64,000 nt of DNA from positions 3,224,001-3,288,000 of the forward strand of contig NZ_CP023406.1 of the NCBI RefSeq assembly GCF_002327105.1, given 5' to 3'. Position numbers and translations under genes: made by a program. This DNA is from Luteimonas chenhongjianii (GTDB lineage Bacteria > Pseudomonadota > Gammaproteobacteria > Xanthomonadales > Xanthomonadaceae). Position 1 is the first letter of the stretch; each line of letters begins with the position of its first letter. Below, piece by piece: positions 1 to 10,600 of this stretch. The notes beneath the pieces were generated by a model. The model ran no database searches. It was not told the DNA's origin and saw only the letters and a list, made by a program, of their open reading frames with translations.

Positions 1-1684
1 CGGTGAACGCCGGCGTGCCCGCCGGGCTCTGCGCGAACAGGCCCAGCTGCGCGCCCACCCATCGACCCGGCAGCACGTGCACCGGCTCGCCGAGCGCGGT
101 CCAGGCGTGGCCGTCGAGGCTGTAGTGGAACTGCGCGCGCGCGTGATACGCGCGCTCCATCGACGGCCAGTAGCGTGTGGGATCGGCCGGCGGCGCGACC
201 GCGACTTCGACCGGCGTCACATCGACGCGCAGGTGTACCGGGCCATGGATCGCGACGCCGGCGGTGACGCTGCGGGCGTCACCCTGCCCGGCCGCATCCT
301 CGCGCGTGACCTGCACGAGACGTACGCCGTCGGCGGCGTGCTCGAGTCCGATCCAGCCGTAGGCCGCGCCGAACAGCGTCAGGCCCGCGCGCTCGCCGAG
401 AGCGACCGGTGCGAAGTCCAGCGTCGTGGTCGCGCTGAACGTCATGCCCGGCAACTTCTGCGACAGCACGTGGCCGGCTTCCCACAGGTTGACCGGCGAC
501 GACGCCGACTTCAGCCGCAGCACGCCGGTGGCGGAGGCGTCGTGCCAGTCGGCCGCCGGGTTCGATTGCCATTGCCAGCCGAGGTGGAAGCCGTCGTCGA
601 AGCTGTCGTCGACGACCGGCGCGCTCATCGCCTGCGGCGGCAGTGCGGGTTTCGCATGCGCCAGCACCGGCTGCCCGCGATGCGTGCCCGGCTGCGGCGT
701 GCCGACCAGCGGCCAGCCATCGGCGTTCCAGGTCATCGGCTGCAGATGCACGCGGCGCCCGTACGCATCGGCATCCGAGAAATGCACGAACCAGTGTTCG
801 CCCTGCGGGGTCTCGACCCAGCCGCCCTGGTGCGGTCCATTGACCGGGGTGTCGCCCTGGTCGAGCACATTGCGCGCCTCGTACGGCCCGGTGATGTCGC
901 GCGCGCGGAACACGCCCTGCCAGCCGCCCTTGACCCCGCCCGACGGCGCGAACAGCCAGTACCAGCCGTCTCGCTTGTAGAGCTTGCCGCCTTCGATGAC
1001 GACCCAGGTCTTGGGACCGTCCGAGGTTTCGACCTGCGCCAGCGTGTCGCCGTCGACGATGATGCGTTCCTCGCCGACCGCCCGCGTGCCGCTGTCGTCG
1101 AGACGCTTGAGCGCGACGAGGTTGATCTTGCCCGACCGCGACTTCGCGTACGAATAGACCAGCCAGCCCTGGCCGTCGTCGTCCCAGAACGGCGCCGGAT
1201 CGATTGCGCCGCCCGGATTGTCGACCAGGATCGGCTCGCTCCACGGCCCCGCCGGATCGGCTGCGGTGACGGTGTAGATGCCGAAATCCGGATCGCCCCA
1301 GAAGATGCGGAACAGGCCACCGTGATGGCGGATCGCGGGCGCCCAGACGCCGCCACCGCGGCGCGGCACGTCGTGATGCGCCTGCGGCAGGCGCGTGAGT
1401 GCATGGCCGACCAGCGTCCAGTTCACCAGGTCGCGCGAATGCAGCACCGGCAGGCCGGGTACGTTCGCGAAGCTGGACGCGGTGAGGTAGTAGTCCTCGC
1501 CGACCCGGACGATGTCCGGATCGGAGTAGTCGCCGGCCAGGATCGGATTGGCGTAGGTGCCTTCGCCCTGGTCCGGCATCCACACGCCGGGCGCCATCGG
1601 CGGCTGGGCGAGGACAGGCGCTGCGCAGGCCCCGGCGATCGCGACTGCCAGCAGCGCGGCGCGAAGGCCGCGATGCGCGGTCAT
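1..1684 (-). CDS. Secreted GH43 glycoside hydrolase with C-terminal beta-sandwich domain (3' end cut by window)
   Basis: This is a glycosidase of family GH43, whose members remove xylose or arabinose from plant cell-wall polysaccharides. Residues 1-26 form a signal peptide ending in APVLA. The five-bladed propeller starts at NPILAGDYSDPDI (46-58), the usual GH43 first blade that carries the general-base Asp. From about residue 355 the read resembles the GH43_C2 concanavalin-like domain (GWQWQSNP, later GAQLGLFA). The ATG shares one base with the stop of the gene before it (TGATG), so translation is probably coupled. 561 codons are visible and the 3' end lies outside the window. It sits in a pectin-use operon, so arabinan or xylogalacturonan side chains are likely substrates. 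The fold is seen; substrate is inferred. Confidence 0.88.
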   Translation of the reverse strand, partial: MTAHRGLRAALLAVAIAGACAAPVLAQPPMAPGVWMPDQGEGTYANPILAGDYSDPDIVRVGEDYYLTASSFANVPGLPVLHSRDLVNWTLVGHALTRLPQAHHDVPRRGGGVWAPAIRHHGGLFRIFWGDPDFGIYTVTAADPAGPWSEPILVDNPGGAIDPAPFWDDDGQGWLVYSYAKSRSGKINLVALKRLDDSGTRAVGEERIIVDGDTLAQVETSDGPKTWVVIEGGKLYKRDGWYWLFAPSGGVKGGWQGVFRARDITGPYEARNVLDQGDTPVNGPHQGGWVETPQGEHWFVHFSDADAYGRRVHLQPMTWNADGWPLVGTPQPGTHRGQPVLAHAKPALPPQAMSAPVVDDSFDDGFHLGWQWQSNPAADWHDASATGVLRLKSASSPVNLWEAGHVLSQKLPGMTFSATTTLDFAPVALGERAGLTLFGAAYGWIGLEHAADGVRLVQVTREDAAGQGDARSVTAGVAIHGPVHLRVDVTPVEVAVAPPADPTRYWPSMERAYHARAQFHYSLDGHAWTALGEPVHVLPGRWVGAQLGLFAQSPAGTPAFT

Positions 1685-4600
1685 CAACGCACCTCGGCGA
1701 CGTTGTTGAGGCGTGTCACCTCCTCGTCGTCACCCGGCAAGGCGATGCGCACGCGTCCACCGCGCGGATCGATACCAGCCGCATGCTGCAGACGCAGCGT
1801 GGCCGTGCGCGGTTGCAGGTCGCGCGGTGCATCCAGTGCGGGAATGTCGGCGCGCGCGAGTTCGCGGCCCCGCGCGTCCTCGAGGATCGCGACGCCACCC
1901 GATGCATCGGCGTGGCCGAGGCTGTGGACGGTGACCTCGACCGCGCCGTCGACCACGCGCACGTCGCCACGGCCGATGCCGATGTCGGCGCGCGTCTCCA
2001 CCGGTGTGCCGGCTTCGATCAGCTCGAACTCGAACACCTCGGTGCGACCCGGCGCGAAGGCCAGATCCACCGACACGCTGGTCTCGAGCGTGACCTCACG
2101 CGTCTGCGCGCGACCGTCGATGGACTCGTCGCCATCGCGGTCGACGCCGCTGGTGATGCGCCAGCGCCCGGGCGCGACGTTCCAGCCGGTCATCGCCGCA
2201 TCGGCCCGACGCGCGCCGGTGTTGTGCGCGATCACCTTGAAGCGTTCGCGAGACGGCGCCGAGACCAGCAATGCGACGGCTTCGGCCTGCGCGTCGTCGG
2301 CGAAGCGCCAGCTCACGGTGTGGCCGGGATACGTGGTGTTGCGGCGCAGGGCCAGGCCGCCGAGACGCGCGCGCTGCAGGAACTCGCTGGGCGCGTCGAC
2401 GCGATCCGACCACCAGTGGCCTTCGGTGTTCATGTACTCGCGCATCGCCTTGGCCCGGATGCCGTCGGCATGCAGGGCTTCGAGATAGGCCTTGTCACCG
2501 GTCTGCTGCCAGGCGAACACGCTCTGTACGCCGGTCTCGCCCTTGTCGGCCGACTGCTGCAGGCGCTTGCCCCAGTCCTCCCGCCTGCCGAGCACGTCGA
2601 CGTAGTTCTCGGCCAGGTTCGACAGGCCCGCCGGCCCGCTGCGGTCGACGCGGTACTGCAGCGGCCGCAGGTACTTGTCGTCACCCGTCCAGCGCCAGGC
2701 CGCCCAGTACAGGTGCATGGTGTCGGCGCCGCCGGAGCCGTCGAACAGATCGCCGCCGCGACGCTCGCCGGTTGCCCAGTTGATCTCGTTGGGCAACTGC
2801 CAGGCGCCCTTCTCGTCGGTATAGGCATGCGCGAGATAGCCGTCGGCGAGACCGGTGATCATCGCGCGGCTGGTCGGGTCGGCATTGAACACGCCGAGCA
2901 CGAACGCCGGATGCAGCACCGGGAACGAGTACGGCTTCTGCCACTGCCAGCGCGGCTCGCGATAGACCTTGTTGCCGCCGAACCAGTTGCTCGAGAACAG
3001 CACGTGACCCTGCGGATTGCGCAGCACGATCTTCTCGTCGAGATCGCGGACGGTCTCCATCAGTCGCGTCGTGCTCAGCGGATCACCCCAGTTGAGCAGG
3101 TACATCGCGCTGTTGGTGTTGATGCCTTCCTCGTAGGCGTGCAGCTCGTCGGTCTCGATCGCCGACAGGCCACCGGCGAACATTCCGTGTGCGTAGGCCG
3201 CGTCGGCCAGTGCGGTGATCGAGGCATTGAGCTTGTCGGGGATCACGCCCATCAGCGCCAGGCCCGGCCACTGCTGAGACAGGTCGCTGTCGTCGGAAAT
3301 GCCGCCACCGAAATCGCCGAACTCCGCCTGGCGCTCGTCGATCCACCACTCGACGAAGCGGCGCACGGCCTTGAGATCCTCGAGCTGGCGGAACGCCCAC
3401 AGCGGCACGCCGGCCGGCGCCTGTGGCTGCTCGAACGGCGGCAGCCCCTGGCTGTTGTAGCTCATGTAGTTCCAGTAGAGCCGGCCGAGCTCGTGGTCGG
3501 GATCGACCCGCAGCAGGTCGCTGATGTCGGCATGGACGCGCGCGTAGAGACGCTGGCGCTGCGAGGTGGTGTGTTCCTCGACCAGGAAGCCCCAGTTGTC
3601 GCGCACCTGGTTGAAGCGGTCTTCCACGTGCTCGGCAATCGCCTGCGCGCGCGGCTTGTAGACCATGCGCACCTCGGCGCCGTCGAGCGTGCCGGCATTG
3701 AAGCCCTCGGCGGCCGAGGCAATGCTGATCCACAGGCTGTCGTCGGTGAGGATGCGGTCGCGCAGGTCCAGCCACAGCGTGCGCGCCTCGCCCGGCTTCA
3801 CCGCGACCGAGACATCGATCATGTCGCGGTCCGGCCAGATGGGATCCTTGACGCGGATGTTGAGCGGGATTGCCGGGCTGCCGTCGACGGTATGCGAGGC
3901 CGGCAGGTCGAGCGCGGGGATGTCGATGGCGACGCCGTCGAGGCCGTCGTACATGTTCTCCCAGCTGTGTGCCCAGCTGCGGATCAGCGGCTGCGCCGCC
4001 GGCGCGGCGCCGATGCCCGACGGAATCAGGATGTGGACGATGGGCTGATCGCTGGCCTCACGCGCCGCGTCCCGCGTGCGATACGCCGCGCGGCCGGGTA
4101 GCGCCAGCACCTTGCTGCGTTCGCCGGCCGCAAATCGGCTGTCGATATGGGTGCGCAGGGCGACGAGATTGTCGTAGTCGATCTCCGCGTCGCTGTGGAT
4201 CGTGTAGCGCTGCTTGACCGAGCCCTCGGGTTCGGCCGCGTCGCTGACGTGATAGGCCCAGATCTCCTGGATCGGGGTTTCCTGGGCGGCGTTCTCGAAG
4301 CGCAGGTGGCCGCCGCGGCGCTCGTCGAACGTATCCACCGTGCGCACCACGCCCTGCGGACGCTGGAACAGCGGCGACAGCGACCCGGGTGCGTCGCCAG
4401 CCCGCGCCTGCCCGTAGGCCGCGCCGCGCAGTTCGATGCGGTTCCAGGGTTCATCGGGCAGGGTCAGATCGAGCGCCTTGCCGCCGTCGACATAGGTATC
4501 CCAGTCCGGCAGCTGGAAATAGTCGTCGCGACCGCGCAGCCGCGAGCGGTTGTAGACGCCCGGCCAGGTGGTTTCGGAGATGCCGTCGGTGCCCTTCCAC

Positions 4601-5505
4601 ATCCACTGCTTGAGGTCCCTGGCATCCGCGAACTCGACCTTGCGGATCGTGGTCGTCGCCGCTTCCAGCAGCGGTGGCGCCACGCCGTCCTGCCAGCCGT
4701 GGCGGAACAGCCAGGCTGCATGCCGGCCGGCCGGGGCAACGGCGCTGGTCGGCGCGCGGAAGCTGCGCACGGCCTCGACACCAGCCGTGTCGAGCATGCG
4801 GTCGTGCACACGGATGTCGTCGAAATCACTGCCGCGCAGGAAGTTGTAACGGCTCTGCACCTGGTGCGGCGCGAGCACGCGTGCAGCCAGACCGAACTGG
4901 TCCAGGCCCGCATCGAAGTCGAACGACGCCTGGGCATTGGCCGGCCGCTCCTCGCGGCCCACTTCGCGGCCGTCGACATACAGGCGCACGCCGACGGTTT
5001 CGTCCCAGGCGAACGCGATATGGGTCCAGGCATCGGCAGCCGGTGGCGTGTCCATCTTGAACGACACCCGCGAGCGCGCGAGGTTGGCATCGGTGACGAA
5101 GGCATCGAAGCCTTCGCCGTTCCAGTCGATCCGCATCCACGCCATGTCCCAGCTGGAGTGGTCGGCATAACCGGCGCGGAAGATCACGAACGGCGCCTCG
5201 CCGACGGGATCGCGCGAGCGCCAGAAGAAGCTCAGGGTGCCGCGCGCGGCATCGATGTTGCCCGGCGCATTCCAAGACAGCACGCCGTCGTCGTCCCACT
5301 CGATCGCGCGTCCGCGCGCGCCGCCTTCGACCAGACGCACCTTGTCCTTGAAGTTGGGCACCGGATCACCGAGCGCGGTGTCGGCGACGAAATCCTCATC
5401 GGCGGAGACGTGGAACAGCAGGCGCGGCGCCTCCTGGGCGTGGAGGGAGGCGGACAGCCCCATGGCGCAGGCAATGGCCAGCACCCGCTTCGACATCTGG
5501 TTCAA
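1684..5505 (-). CDS. Secreted 1,273-residue LamG-domain protein, candidate polysaccharide-active enzyme
   Basis: I do not recognise an established activity for this protein. It has a signal peptide ending in LSASLHAQ, then a LamG/concanavalin-like domain (about residues 35-260, with WTHIAFAWDE and VRLYVDGREVG as typical strands), then about 850 residues of helix-rich sequence with aromatic and acidic stretches (WNYMSYNSQG, GGGISDDSDLSQQW, NEINWATGER), then a C-terminal beta domain resembling CARDB. It lies between pectate lyase and GH43 genes, so it probably binds or cuts pectin. Start choice: a GAGGAG box stands 6 bases before a TTG codon (chosen), but 15 bases before the ATG at 5496 that would also begin with the signal peptide. 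Both give the same mature protein. Confidence 0.8.
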   Translation of the reverse strand: MNQMSKRVLAIACAMGLSASLHAQEAPRLLFHVSADEDFVADTALGDPVPNFKDKVRLVEGGARGRAIEWDDDGVLSWNAPGNIDAARGTLSFFWRSRDPVGEAPFVIFRAGYADHSSWDMAWMRIDWNGEGFDAFVTDANLARSRVSFKMDTPPAADAWTHIAFAWDETVGVRLYVDGREVGREERPANAQASFDFDAGLDQFGLAARVLAPHQVQSRYNFLRGSDFDDIRVHDRMLDTAGVEAVRSFRAPTSAVAPAGRHAAWLFRHGWQDGVAPPLLEAATTTIRKVEFADARDLKQWMWKGTDGISETTWPGVYNRSRLRGRDDYFQLPDWDTYVDGGKALDLTLPDEPWNRIELRGAAYGQARAGDAPGSLSPLFQRPQGVVRTVDTFDERRGGHLRFENAAQETPIQEIWAYHVSDAAEPEGSVKQRYTIHSDAEIDYDNLVALRTHIDSRFAAGERSKVLALPGRAAYRTRDAAREASDQPIVHILIPSGIGAAPAAQPLIRSWAHSWENMYDGLDGVAIDIPALDLPASHTVDGSPAIPLNIRVKDPIWPDRDMIDVSVAVKPGEARTLWLDLRDRILTDDSLWISIASAAEGFNAGTLDGAEVRMVYKPRAQAIAEHVEDRFNQVRDNWGFLVEEHTTSQRQRLYARVHADISDLLRVDPDHELGRLYWNYMSYNSQGLPPFEQPQAPAGVPLWAFRQLEDLKAVRRFVEWWIDERQAEFGDFGGGISDDSDLSQQWPGLALMGVIPDKLNASITALADAAYAHGMFAGGLSAIETDELHAYEEGINTNSAMYLLNWGDPLSTTRLMETVRDLDEKIVLRNPQGHVLFSSNWFGGNKVYREPRWQWQKPYSFPVLHPAFVLGVFNADPTSRAMITGLADGYLAHAYTDEKGAWQLPNEINWATGERRGGDLFDGSGGADTMHLYWAAWRWTGDDKYLRPLQYRVDRSGPAGLSNLAENYVDVLGRREDWGKRLQQSADKGETGVQSVFAWQQTGDKAYLEALHADGIRAKAMREYMNTEGHWWSDRVDAPSEFLQRARLGGLALRRNTTYPGHTVSWRFADDAQAEAVALLVSAPSRERFKVIAHNTGARRADAAMTGWNVAPGRWRITSGVDRDGDESIDGRAQTREVTLETSVSVDLAFAPGRTEVFEFELIEAGTPVETRADIGIGRGDVRVVDGAVEVTVHSLGHADASGGVAILEDARGRELARADIPALDAPRDLQPRTATLRLQHAAGIDPRGGRVRIALPGDDEEVTRLNNVAEVR

Positions 5506-5548
5506 CGTGTTCTCCTCTACAGCGCACCGGCGCGGAGCCGGCGCTTGG

Positions 5549-6634
5549 TTAACGGTGCCACGCCGATGCGTGGGCGGTCGCCAGGCGCTGACGCCAGGCG
5601 GGCAGGTCCTGATCCAGCAGGCGCGCCGGCCAGACGCCGTACCAGGCATAGCCGGTCCGGCGCTCGTGCGACATGTCCGCCAGCGATGCGACGATGTCGC
5701 CGCTGCGATCGACCAGCAGTGGCTGCTGCCGCTCGAGATCATAGAAGCGGGCCCACAGCCTTGCACCGGGCCGCGCGATCAGACGCACATCGCGCGGACG
5801 CCCCTCGGACGCCTCATCGCGTTCGATTGCGATATCGGTGAGCGCATGCGCGCCGAACCAGGTGCAGGCGCGCTCGATCGCATCGATGATCGCCGGCGAC
5901 GGAGCGGGCTGGCGCATCAGCAGGCGGACGATCGCCACCGATTCGCCGCTCGCCAGCGAGGGCGGTTCGTACTTGCGCGCAGTCGCCGGGACCAGGGTGG
6001 TCTCGTCGTACTGCGCAGCCCAGATCGTCGGCACGCCATCGATGCGCACCTGCAGGGACACGATCAACGCGATTGCGCGATCAACTGCGGCGCGGGCGGC
6101 TTCGCCGCGCAGCGGCGCGAGCCCGGCCACGTCGCCGCGCCCCTCCGCGATGTCCTGCAGCAGCCCGACGACCTGGGTCATCGCGTCGTCGTTGAAGGTG
6201 ACCTGGGCGCGATAGCCGGAGCGGTCCGGGTGGAACTGCGGCCAGCCGCCATTCGCGTATTGGGCGGCCAACAGGTAATCGACGCCACGCAGCGCCGCGT
6301 CGCGGTAGCGGCTGTCGCCCGAGCGCTGCAATGCCCCGGCGAGATGGACGATCTCGCGCGTGGTCGCATCGTTGTCGATCGTGGCATCGTCGGGACGCCC
6401 GGACCGGGCGAGCGCGGCACTCGCCGCCGCATCGAACGGCCGCGCGTAGTCGACGGCCTTGCCGGCAAGATGCTTGGGCCAGCCACCCGACGCGGTCTGC
6501 GCCTGCAGCATGCGTTCGGCCACCGGGTCGGGCTCCGATGCGAAGACGCTCGTGGATGCGAGCAGACCGGACAGCAGGCAGATCGACGCCAGTTGCAGCA
6601 CAGGAAAACGCAGTCCGGGCATCGGCATCCTCAT
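5549..6634 (-). CDS. pelA: Pectate lyase, polysaccharide lyase family 10
   Basis: This 361-residue enzyme cleaves polygalacturonate by beta-elimination outside the cytoplasm. A signal peptide ends near SVFAS. PL10 landmarks are ASGGWPKH near the start of the mature chain, NGGWPQFHPDRSGYRAQVTFNDDAM in the toroid (seen as NGGWPQF then TFNDDAM), ARFYDLERQQP, and the C-terminal HERRTGYAWYG. The length fits a single catalytic domain with no binding module. The ATG overlaps the pectinesterase stop by four bases (ATGA), so the two are co-translated, which makes sense because the lyase prefers de-esterified pectin. The 43-base gap to the LamG gene holds no terminator, so all probably share one mRNA. 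Confidence 0.93.
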   Translation of the reverse strand: MRMPMPGLRFPVLQLASICLLSGLLASTSVFASEPDPVAERMLQAQTASGGWPKHLAGKAVDYARPFDAAASAALARSGRPDDATIDNDATTREIVHLAGALQRSGDSRYRDAALRGVDYLLAAQYANGGWPQFHPDRSGYRAQVTFNDDAMTQVVGLLQDIAEGRGDVAGLAPLRGEAARAAVDRAIALIVSLQVRIDGVPTIWAAQYDETTLVPATARKYEPPSLASGESVAIVRLLMRQPAPSPAIIDAIERACTWFGAHALTDIAIERDEASEGRPRDVRLIARPGARLWARFYDLERQQPLLVDRSGDIVASLADMSHERRTGYAWYGVWPARLLDQDLPAWRQRLATAHASAWHR

Positions 6635-7626
6635 TCGAATGGTTTCCAGTCCTGCATCAGTGTGACGGCATCAGGCGGCGCGCTGTCATCCAGGCGCCAC
6701 GACACGCGACCATCCAGTGCGCTGCCCCGGCCGCTGTTGCCGAATTCGGCGAAGCGCGCGGTCTGCCGGTTCCCCGGCTTGCCCCAGTCGTGCCAGCCCT
6801 CGGCCAGTACCGGGCCATCGAACCGGCAGCCGACGAAATATGCCGCGCCGTGCGGGCGCCACGGCCGCCCCAGATAGACGCCCGCCACGCCGGGCGCGGC
6901 GGTCAGCGTGCAGTCGCGGAACACGAATCCATAGGCCTGCTCGGGAGGCGTGGACGGCGCGGTGATGTAGCCGTCGCCCACCGAATGCAGGGCGCAGCGC
7001 TCGAACAGTGCAGTCGCTGCGCCGAAGATGTAATCGACCGTCCCCTCGACGCGGCAGTCGCGGAACCAGACCAGCGTACCGGCCTTGCGCAGGTACAGGG
7101 TGTCCTGGTGTCCGAGCAGATGCACGTCCCGGAACGAGGCTCGAGTGCCGTCGACGACCAGCGCGACCGCCTGGCCGACCGGCCCGGCATCGTTGGCGAT
7201 GGTCAGTCGCTCGGCGTGGAAATCGTCGGCGCGCACGAACATCGTCGCCGAGCCGTAGGTACCGAAGGGTTGGCCACTGCGCGGATCGATCCGGCTGGCG
7301 TAATGGTCGTGGACGATGCGGGTCTGCGTCGCCCCGGCACCGATGAAGCGGAGCGCGGGTGCGTCCGACGGCACGTCGACCACCCCGCGCCACGTCCCCG
7401 CAGCGATGCGGATGGTCGCGGCCTCGCCGCCCGCCGTGGCCGCATCGACGGCGGCCTGGACGCTTGCGAACGCGCCACTGTCATGGCCGACCTCCAGAAC
7501 GCGATCGGCCATCGCCGCCGGGCTGAAGGCCAGCGACGACAGCATGCCCAGGACACGCCCCCACCCCCGCCGCCGGAGCGGCGGGAGCGGGCGACGCGGG
7601 GAGGCCTCAGAAGCGATAGCGGGCAC
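6631..7626 (-). CDS. Pectinesterase, carbohydrate esterase family 8
   Basis: The enzyme removes methyl esters from homogalacturonan so that lyases can act. CE8 beta-helix motifs are all present: GPVGQAVAL, GHQDTLY, GTVDYIFG (catalytic Asp), and YLGRPW. The chosen GTG start (331 residues) gives an N-terminus rich in Arg followed by a short hydrophobic stretch ending in SPAAMA, a plausible signal peptide; it overlaps the 3' end of the receptor gene by 20 bases and has no clear ribosome site. An ATG at 7545 is the alternative, but it would leave a signal too short to work. A GC-rich hairpin (CCCGCCGC-TCC-GGCGGCGGG like) lies inside the first codons and may slow translation. The start is uncertain; the family is not. 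Confidence 0.9.
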   Translation of the reverse strand: MPAIASEASPRRPLPPLRRRGWGRVLGMLSSLAFSPAAMADRVLEVGHDSGAFASVQAAVDAATAGGEAATIRIAAGTWRGVVDVPSDAPALRFIGAGATQTRIVHDHYASRIDPRSGQPFGTYGSATMFVRADDFHAERLTIANDAGPVGQAVALVVDGTRASFRDVHLLGHQDTLYLRKAGTLVWFRDCRVEGTVDYIFGAATALFERCALHSVGDGYITAPSTPPEQAYGFVFRDCTLTAAPGVAGVYLGRPWRPHGAAYFVGCRFDGPVLAEGWHDWGKPGNRQTARFAEFGNSGRGSALDGRVSWRLDDSAPPDAVTLMQDWKPFE

Positions 7627-10600
7627 CGACGTAGTACTGGCGTCCGGTCACCGTGTAGCGATCGGGCAGCATCAGGTCCGAATCGACATAACGACGGTCC
7701 GGCGTATCGAGCAGGTTGATCGCCTCGAACGTCAGGCTGAGCTTGTCGTTGACCTTGAACGAGGTGTTGAAGTCGACGTTGCGCACGCTGTGCTTGCCGG
7801 TGACGTCGGCGGTGGCCAGCTGGTTGCCGTCGAGGTCGAACACGTTCTCGCGGCTCAGCACCTCGCCGATGTAGCCGTCACGGTAGCTGGTCGAGACGCG
7901 GGCGCTGAACTTGCCGTCGTCGTAGTAGAGCGTCGCGTTGTACGAGTTCGGCGACAGGTTCACCAGCTGGTTCTCGGTGATCTGGGTGACGATCGCGCTG
8001 TTGCTGCTGGCGGCCGTGCTGAACATGTACTCGATGTCGGAATCGACGTGCGTGTAGTTCATCTGCACGCCGAAGTTGCTCCAGAAGCCCGGCAGGAAGG
8101 TGAAGGGCTGCTGGTAGGTCAGCTCCCAGCCCTTCAGCGGACCGCCCGGGGTGTTGTAGTAGCTCTGCACGTTGAACACCGTGTCGGCGGTGAAGCCGGG
8201 CGGCAGCAGATCCAGCGAATAGCCCAGGTCCGACCACGTCGTCAGCAGGCGCGTGCGCTGCACGTAGCTTTCGATGTCCTTGTAGAACACCGCCGCCGAC
8301 AGCAGGCCGCCTTCGGCGAAGTACCACTCGGCGCTGAGGTCGTAGTTGGTCGAGCGGAACGGATCGAGCTTGGGATTGCCCAGGTTGATCGAGTAGAAGC
8401 GGCCGTCGTCGAAGAAGTTCGTCGGTCCACCGCTGACGCTCGGCGACATGTAGGCCAGCGTCGGGCGTGCCATGGTCTTGGCTGCGCCGAAGCGCAGGAT
8501 GAAGCTCTCGGTCAGGTCCCAGGACAGGTTCAACGAAGGCAGGACATCGGTGTAGCTGTGGCCGACGCTGGTCGGCAGCACGTAGCGCTCACCGGCATCG
8601 GCGGTCGCGCTGGCGACGCCGAAGACGCTGGTGCAGTTGGCCTCACCGCCGGTCGGGCAAGGCGCCCAGCCATTGGCTTCGATCTGCGTCTTGACCAGGC
8701 GCGCGCCCACGTTGCCGCGCAGCGCGCGACCGAACAGGTCGGTGTTGAAGTCGAGCTGGGCGTAGGTCGCCAGGCTGCGCTCGCTCACGTCGAAGTTGTT
8801 GTTCGACGAACCGAAGTGACCGATACCGGCGAGGCGGTAGTCGCCGCCCGGCACGCCGCTGTCGGCGTTGCTGTAGATGTCGAGCAGGCCGGCGATGCGG
8901 TCGAAGTCGGGAATCAGCCATGAGCCCGGCATGTTGCCCGAGAGGTTGTTGCCGAAGCCGTCGAGCGTGGTGCTCAGCTCACCGACCGTCACCCCGTCCG
9001 GCAGCGCCTGCGGCAGGCGCCCGTAGCTGATGTGCCGGTACTCCTCGCTGCGCATCTCGTAGTCCTTGAACGCCAGACCGGTGCGGAACGTCAGGCTCGG
9101 GTTGATATCGAACGAGAGATCCACCTTCGCGGAATCGAAGGCATTGCGCACGTAGCTCGGGTTCAGTCGCGCCTCGCTGATGTTGGCGCCGCGCGCGGTG
9201 CCGTTGCTGTTGACCGGAACCGCGCCATAGCCGAGCCACTGCCAGGAGTCGGCGCTGCTGGTGTCGAAGGGGAAGGTCATGCTCGGCATTTCGGGATCGC
9301 CGCGCAGATCGAGCACGAAGCCGTCGAGGTTCGCATTGTCGAAGCTGACCATCGAGAACACCGGCCGCGCGTAGTCCGACGTCGAGGTGCCGACGGTGGC
9401 GTCGAGGCGCACGGCATCGTTGAAACGATGCTCGAGCTGCATGCTGAACTGCTTGAACTCGGTCGATTCCTCGATCTGGCTCGATTCGGTGCGGAAGTCG
9501 ACGTTGTCGAACACGCCGTAACGCAGCCGGTTCCGCTCGTCCACCTCGACCTCACGCACGACGATCTGGGTCTTGCCACCGAGGTTGGCGGCGCGGTGCA
9601 GGTTGGCGCCGAGCGAATCCTCGCGCTGATCCTTCTCCAGCTTGGAATACAGCGCATCGACGCTCAGCAGCGTGTCGTCGCTGATGCGGAACTGGAACGC
9701 GCCGGTGACACCGAGGCGCTCGATGTCGTGCTGGGTGCGGATGTAGCGCGGATAGCGCGGCAGCCAGGCATTGGTCGCGGTCTCGTAGGCGGCGATGTTC
9801 TCGGGCGTCGCGGCCGGACGCGCCAGGCCGGTGCCGCAGTTGTTGGCATCGATGCCATAGCTGCCCCAGCCGTTGTTGCGGTCCTGGTTGGCCTGGCTGC
9901 CGGTACCGGCAGGTGTCTCGTTGGAGAGCGGATTGCGCGGCGTCTGCGGGTCGTATCCGACCGGCGAACAGAAGCCGTAGGTGCCGTTGTTGCTGGCGTT
10001 GGACTGGTTGGAGTTGCGGTGGTTGCCGTGTTCCCAGCGGACCGGGTTGTAGCCTTCCTCGAAGATCGTGCGCTGGCTGTAGGACGCCGAAAGCAGCGCG
10101 CCGACACGGCCGTCGGCCCAGGTGTTGCTGATCAGGCCGGAGACGCGCGGATCGTTCTCTTCCGACAGTTCGTTGTAGCCGAGCTGGGCGCTGGCCGATG
10201 CGCGGAAGCCCTTGAAGTCGAACGGGCGCGAACCGCGCAGATCGACGGTGGAGCCGAGCGAGCCTTCGTCCATCTGCGCAGACTGGGTCTTGTTGACCTT
10301 GACCTGGCTGAAGAGTTCCGAGGCGAACGTGTTGAAGTCGAAGCCGCGCGAACGGTTGACGCCGGCGCTGCCGCTGCCGGCGGTCGCCAGTGCCTCGAGC
10401 CCGTTGAGACGCACGCGGGTGAAGTCCGAACCCAGGCCACGCACCGAAATGCGCTGGCCCTCGCCGCCTTCGCGGTCGATCGAGATACCGGCGATGCGCT
10501 GCAGCGATTCGGCCAGGTTCTGGTCCGGGAACTTGCCGATGTCCTCGGCGAAGATCGCATCGACCTGTTCAACGCTGTAGCGCTTTTCGTCGAGCGACTT

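Noticed and set aside
77..2488. 803-codon open frame on the plus strand
   Set aside because: It is antisense to the GH43 and LamG genes, has Arg/Ala-rich composition typical of high-G+C shadow frames, no family motif and no ribosome site.
1783..4101. 772-codon plus-strand frame
   Set aside because: Antisense shadow of the LamG gene; Val/Ala/Arg-rich without any recognisable domain.
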